Source: Bacteroidetes bacterium HGW-Bacteroidetes-12
Lineage (GTDB): Bacteria > Bacteroidota > Bacteroidia > Flavobacteriales_E > Vicingaceae
Reading direction: 5' to 3'
NCBI GenBank assembly: GCA_002841035.1
Contig: PHDR01000004.1
Span: forward strand, 1 to 25,035
Length of the DNA stretch: 25,035 nt
Shown: piece after piece, positions 22,864 through 25,035 of the stretch
Position numbering within the stretch: the stretch's first letter is position 1
Layout of the letters: each line of letters starts with the position of its first letter
Notes under the pieces: generated by a model
What the model was told of the DNA's origin: nothing
The model's database searches: none
The model's input: only the letters and a program-made list of their open reading frames with translations
Program-made: the position numbers and the translations under genes

Positions 22864-23469
22864 ATGGCTAAAAGAGAAATACAAGAGATAAATGCTGGGT
22901 CAATGGCGGATATTGCATTCTTGCTATTGATTTTTTTCTTGGTAACCACCACGATGGATACCGATACAGGATTGATTCGGAGGTTACCACCACCACCAGA
23001 TAGTGAAGTTCCAGAAGAATTTGATGTTAAAAAAAGAAATATTTTTGAGGTGTTGGTAAATGCTAATAATCAAATTTTAGCAAAAGGAGATTATATTCAA
23101 GTAACAGAACTAAGAGCTAAAGTAAAAGATTTCATAAAATCAGATCCAAACAATCCAACTTTACCCGAATTTAAAGAAGAAGAAATTGAAGGATTGGGGT
23201 TATTTCCCGTTTCAAAACAGATAATTTCTTTGCAAAATGACAATGGCACTTCTTACGATATGTATATTAAAGTTCAAAACGAATTGGTTGGGGCTTACAA
23301 TGAATTAAGAAATGAATTTGCATTACAAAAATATGGAAAATCATACCAGGAATTAATCCAACAAGCAGCTTCTTCTGATAAAATTGCAATTCAACTAGAA
23401 GCAGTTAAAAAAGTCTATCCACAACGAATTTCTGAAGCAGAACCTAAAAAAATAGGAGGAGCAGAATAA
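22864..23469 (+). CDS. exbD: ExbD/TolR-family protein, first copy
   Basis: A 201-residue subunit of the ExbB-ExbD motor with one N-terminal membrane span and a periplasmic domain. The span SMADIAFLLLIFFLVTTTM carries the essential proton-handling Asp at residue 16. The following DTGLIRRLPPPPD is typical of the phylum. The periplasmic part is longer than in E. coli ExbD (141 residues) and includes an insertion of about 50 residues (EFKEEEIEGLGLFPVSKQ region). It overlaps the next gene by one base (TAATG), implying translational coupling. Two different ExbD copies in one operon point to a motor with mixed subunits or alternative partners. Confidence 0.92.
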   Translation: MAKREIQEINAGSMADIAFLLLIFFLVTTTMDTDTGLIRRLPPPPDSEVPEEFDVKKRNIFEVLVNANNQILAKGDYIQVTELRAKVKDFIKSDPNNPTLPEFKEEEIEGLGLFPVSKQIISLQNDNGTSYDMYIKVQNELVGAYNELRNEFALQKYGKSYQELIQQAASSDKIAIQLEAVKKVYPQRISEAEPKKIGGAE

Positions 23470-23945
23470 TGTCAAAATTTAGAAAAAACGGAAAAAAAAG
23501 TCAGCCAGCTGTAAACACAGCAGCTCTTCCAGATATTGTATTTATGTTACTTTTCTTCTTTATGGTTACCACAACTATGAGAGAAACAACATTGAAAGTA
23601 GAAAACAAAACTCCATTTGCAACTGAAATTGAAAAATTAGAGCGAAAATCATTGGTTAGTTACATTTATATTGGGAAACCAACAAAAGATTTACAAGCAG
23701 TTTTTGGTACAGCTCCACGTATTCAATTAAATGATGCTTTTAAAACCAAAGAAGATATTTTTCAATTTGTAGAAATGGAAAAAGAAGAACGCGATGAACT
23801 AGAAAGGAATCTAATTACTTGGTCGTTAAAAGTAGATCAAAAAACAGAAATGGGAATTGTAACAGATGTAAAACAAGAGCTAAGAAAAGCAAATGCTTTA
23901 AAAATTAACTATTCAACTAAAAAAACGGATAAGATAAAAAATTAA
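23469..23945 (+). CDS. exbD: ExbD/TolR-family protein, second copy
   Basis: A 158-residue partner of the preceding ExbD. The basic N-terminus (SKFRKNGKKSQ) stays in the cytoplasm. The span ALPDIVFMLLFFFMVTTTM carries the conserved Asp at residue 22. The short periplasmic domain differs from the first copy and has the repeated theme SLVSYIYIGKPT..RIQLNDAF. A two-ExbD arrangement is known from Flavobacterium psychrophilum, where exbD2 has been linked to iron uptake and virulence. No tonB gene follows; the hairpin at 23969 ends the operon. Confidence 0.9.
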   Translation: MSKFRKNGKKSQPAVNTAALPDIVFMLLFFFMVTTTMRETTLKVENKTPFATEIEKLERKSLVSYIYIGKPTKDLQAVFGTAPRIQLNDAFKTKEDIFQFVEMEKEERDELERNLITWSLKVDQKTEMGIVTDVKQELRKANALKINYSTKKTDKIKN

Positions 23946-23968
23946 TAACCTTATAATAATTAATATTT

Positions 23969-24004
23969 AAACCCTAAGTACAAAATGTGCGTAGGGTTTT
24001 TTTT
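23969..24004 (+). terminator. Terminator of the exb operon
   Basis: AAACCCTA (23969-23976) pairs with TAGGGTTT (23992-23999), with an inner GTAC/GTGC near-match and a T-run of eight immediately after. Confidence 0.85.
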
Positions 24005-24016
24005 GTTTTAAAGATG

Positions 24017-24024
24017 TACTTTTG
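24017..24024 (+). promoter_or_regulatory. Promoter -7 element very close to the DUF4271 gene
   Basis: TACTTTTG, a perfect TAnnTTTG, only 6 nt before the ATG at 24031. The transcript would begin at or next to that ATG (leaderless), or the real start is the ATG at 24073. Confidence 0.6.
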
Positions 24025-24030
24025 TGCTAA

Positions 24031-25017
24031 ATGAAACCAATTATTTCATATCAATTTGCAGATTCATCTTTAATGAAAAAGAAGTTTGAAACTCCAGTTG
24101 TTCCTCAAGATACAACTCCAATTGAATTATTGAAAGAGGTTGATGAAATAAATATTAATCAATTCATTAAAACAAAGAAGAAAAATCAAATCACAGAAAA
24201 GCATATTATTCAAGAAAATCATTCCCTTGATACAGTTTCTTCAAATGAGAAGTACGACACAAATGATTATGTGTTTAGAAATGAATCGTTTAGCAACCTG
24301 CCGATTCGACAAAAATTAACAGTAACAAATAGCATTGAATCTCCTAAAACACTATTTCAACCAAGTATAAAACCGATAGGAATTCAAAATTGGCAAATTA
24401 TTATATTGTTAGGAAGTCTTCTTTTGATTGCTTTAGCGAAAGGATTAAATCAAAATAGATTTAGAAAGATAGTTAGGTCAATTGTTTCAGAACAAGCAAC
24501 ATTTGAAATTGTAAGAGGAGAAAAAATTTTTTTGAATCAAACCAATTTATTTCTAAATTTAGTTTATTTAGGTACGTTTTCACTTTATATTTATCACTTT
24601 TTGTATTTTCAAGAAAGAGTATTAACATCCTCGTTTGAATTTTTTTATTATTTACAAATAACATCCGTACTAGCTATTTTTTTTATTGCTCAATTAATTT
24701 TTAATGCAATGCTTAGTTTTGTATTTGACATGAAAGAGATGCAGATGGAATATGTATTTAACACCTCATTATTTAATAATGTTTTAGGTGTTTTATTTGT
24801 TCCAATGTTATTTTTAATATATTTCACAGACTTACAAAACAATGTTGCTTTTAATAATCTAATTCTCATTGTAATATTTAGTATTTTGCTATTCAGAACA
24901 ATACGCTATATAAAAATTGGGACAAAGAAAAATATTTCTAATTTACATATATTTTTGTACATTTGCACCCTCGAAATTTTACCGTTAATCGTTATTATTA
25001 AGTTTTTTATCTTATAA
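24031..25017 (+). CDS. DUF4271 membrane protein
   Basis: A 328-residue inner-membrane protein. The first 120 residues are hydrophilic, probably disordered, with no recognised domain. Membrane spans follow at about 123-140, 171-192, 204-228, 245-266, 274-292 and 306-327. The end, RYIKIGTKKNISNLHIFLYICTLEILPLIVIIKF, is the hallmark of DUF4271, a family of unknown function largely confined to Bacteroidota. From general knowledge it often precedes a uroporphyrinogen-III synthase gene; the window ends too soon to check. The first ATG leaves almost no leader after the promoter. Starting at 24073 (MKKKFE) would give a leader of about 40 nt and remove 14 residues, and I cannot decide between them. 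Confidence 0.85.
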   Translation: MKPIISYQFADSSLMKKKFETPVVPQDTTPIELLKEVDEININQFIKTKKKNQITEKHIIQENHSLDTVSSNEKYDTNDYVFRNESFSNLPIRQKLTVTNSIESPKTLFQPSIKPIGIQNWQIIILLGSLLLIALAKGLNQNRFRKIVRSIVSEQATFEIVRGEKIFLNQTNLFLNLVYLGTFSLYIYHFLYFQERVLTSSFEFFYYLQITSVLAIFFIAQLIFNAMLSFVFDMKEMQMEYVFNTSLFNNVLGVLFVPMLFLIYFTDLQNNVAFNNLILIVIFSILLFRTIRYIKIGTKKNISNLHIFLYICTLEILPLIVIIKFFIL

Positions 25018-25035
25018 AAATGATTATTTAACTAA

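Overview
The window reads as chromosomal DNA from a low-GC member of the Bacteroidota, most likely the order Flavobacteriales. The evidence is a type IX secretion (T9SS) C-terminal sorting domain, a GldA-type gliding ATPase, a DUF5689 lipoprotein, a DUF4271 protein, an ExbB-X-ExbD-ExbD energising operon, signal peptides ending in FSQ/YSQ/IAQ, and a Bacteroidota-type -7 promoter element (TAnnTTTG) upstream of most transcription units instead of strong Shine-Dalgarno sites. No plasmid, phage or CRISPR hallmark is visible.

Layout. 1-330 is the start of a leftward TPR protein running off the edge. 872-6306 is a rightward surface-nutrient operon: a TonB-dependent receptor, a DUF5689/choice-of-anchor-J lipoprotein and a T9SS-exported protein with two OB-fold-like repeats. 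It follows a good promoter and a leader that can fold, and ends in a strong bidirectional terminator. 6518-8794 holds a DEAD-box helicase and a FAD oxidoreductase. 8795-9545 is a repeat-rich scar: a 212-bp element bounded by inverted repeats, then a decayed secreted-protein gene split by a dispersed repeat. 9546-14059 (leftward) encodes two secreted amidohydrolase-like proteins with eroded metal-binding motifs. 14210-16891 holds dtd, a lipoprotein hydrolase and rsgA. 17097-19085 holds gldA and a cytochrome c / cytochrome P460 pair. 19169-21455 holds an ankyrin lipoprotein and metK, the latter behind a convincing SAM-II-type riboswitch. 21593-23945 is the exbB-X-exbD-exbD operon, followed by a DUF4271 membrane protein.

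How the genes connect. The ExbB/ExbD complex at 21.6-23.9 kb is of the type that energises TonB receptors such as the one at 0.9-3.4 kb. The receptor, its surface lipoprotein and its secreted partner look like one outer-surface uptake system of unknown substrate. The OB-fold-like repeats resemble those attached to extracellular nucleases, but no nuclease domain is present. The most unusual material is non-coding: a hairpin repeat with three copies in the window (505-608, 9227-9328, 17011-17061), short-period degenerate tandem runs (7, 8 and 9 bp), one of which forms the signal-peptide codons of an amidohydrolase, and the folded leader before the TonB operon. I do not see a clearly new multi-gene defence or biosynthetic system here.
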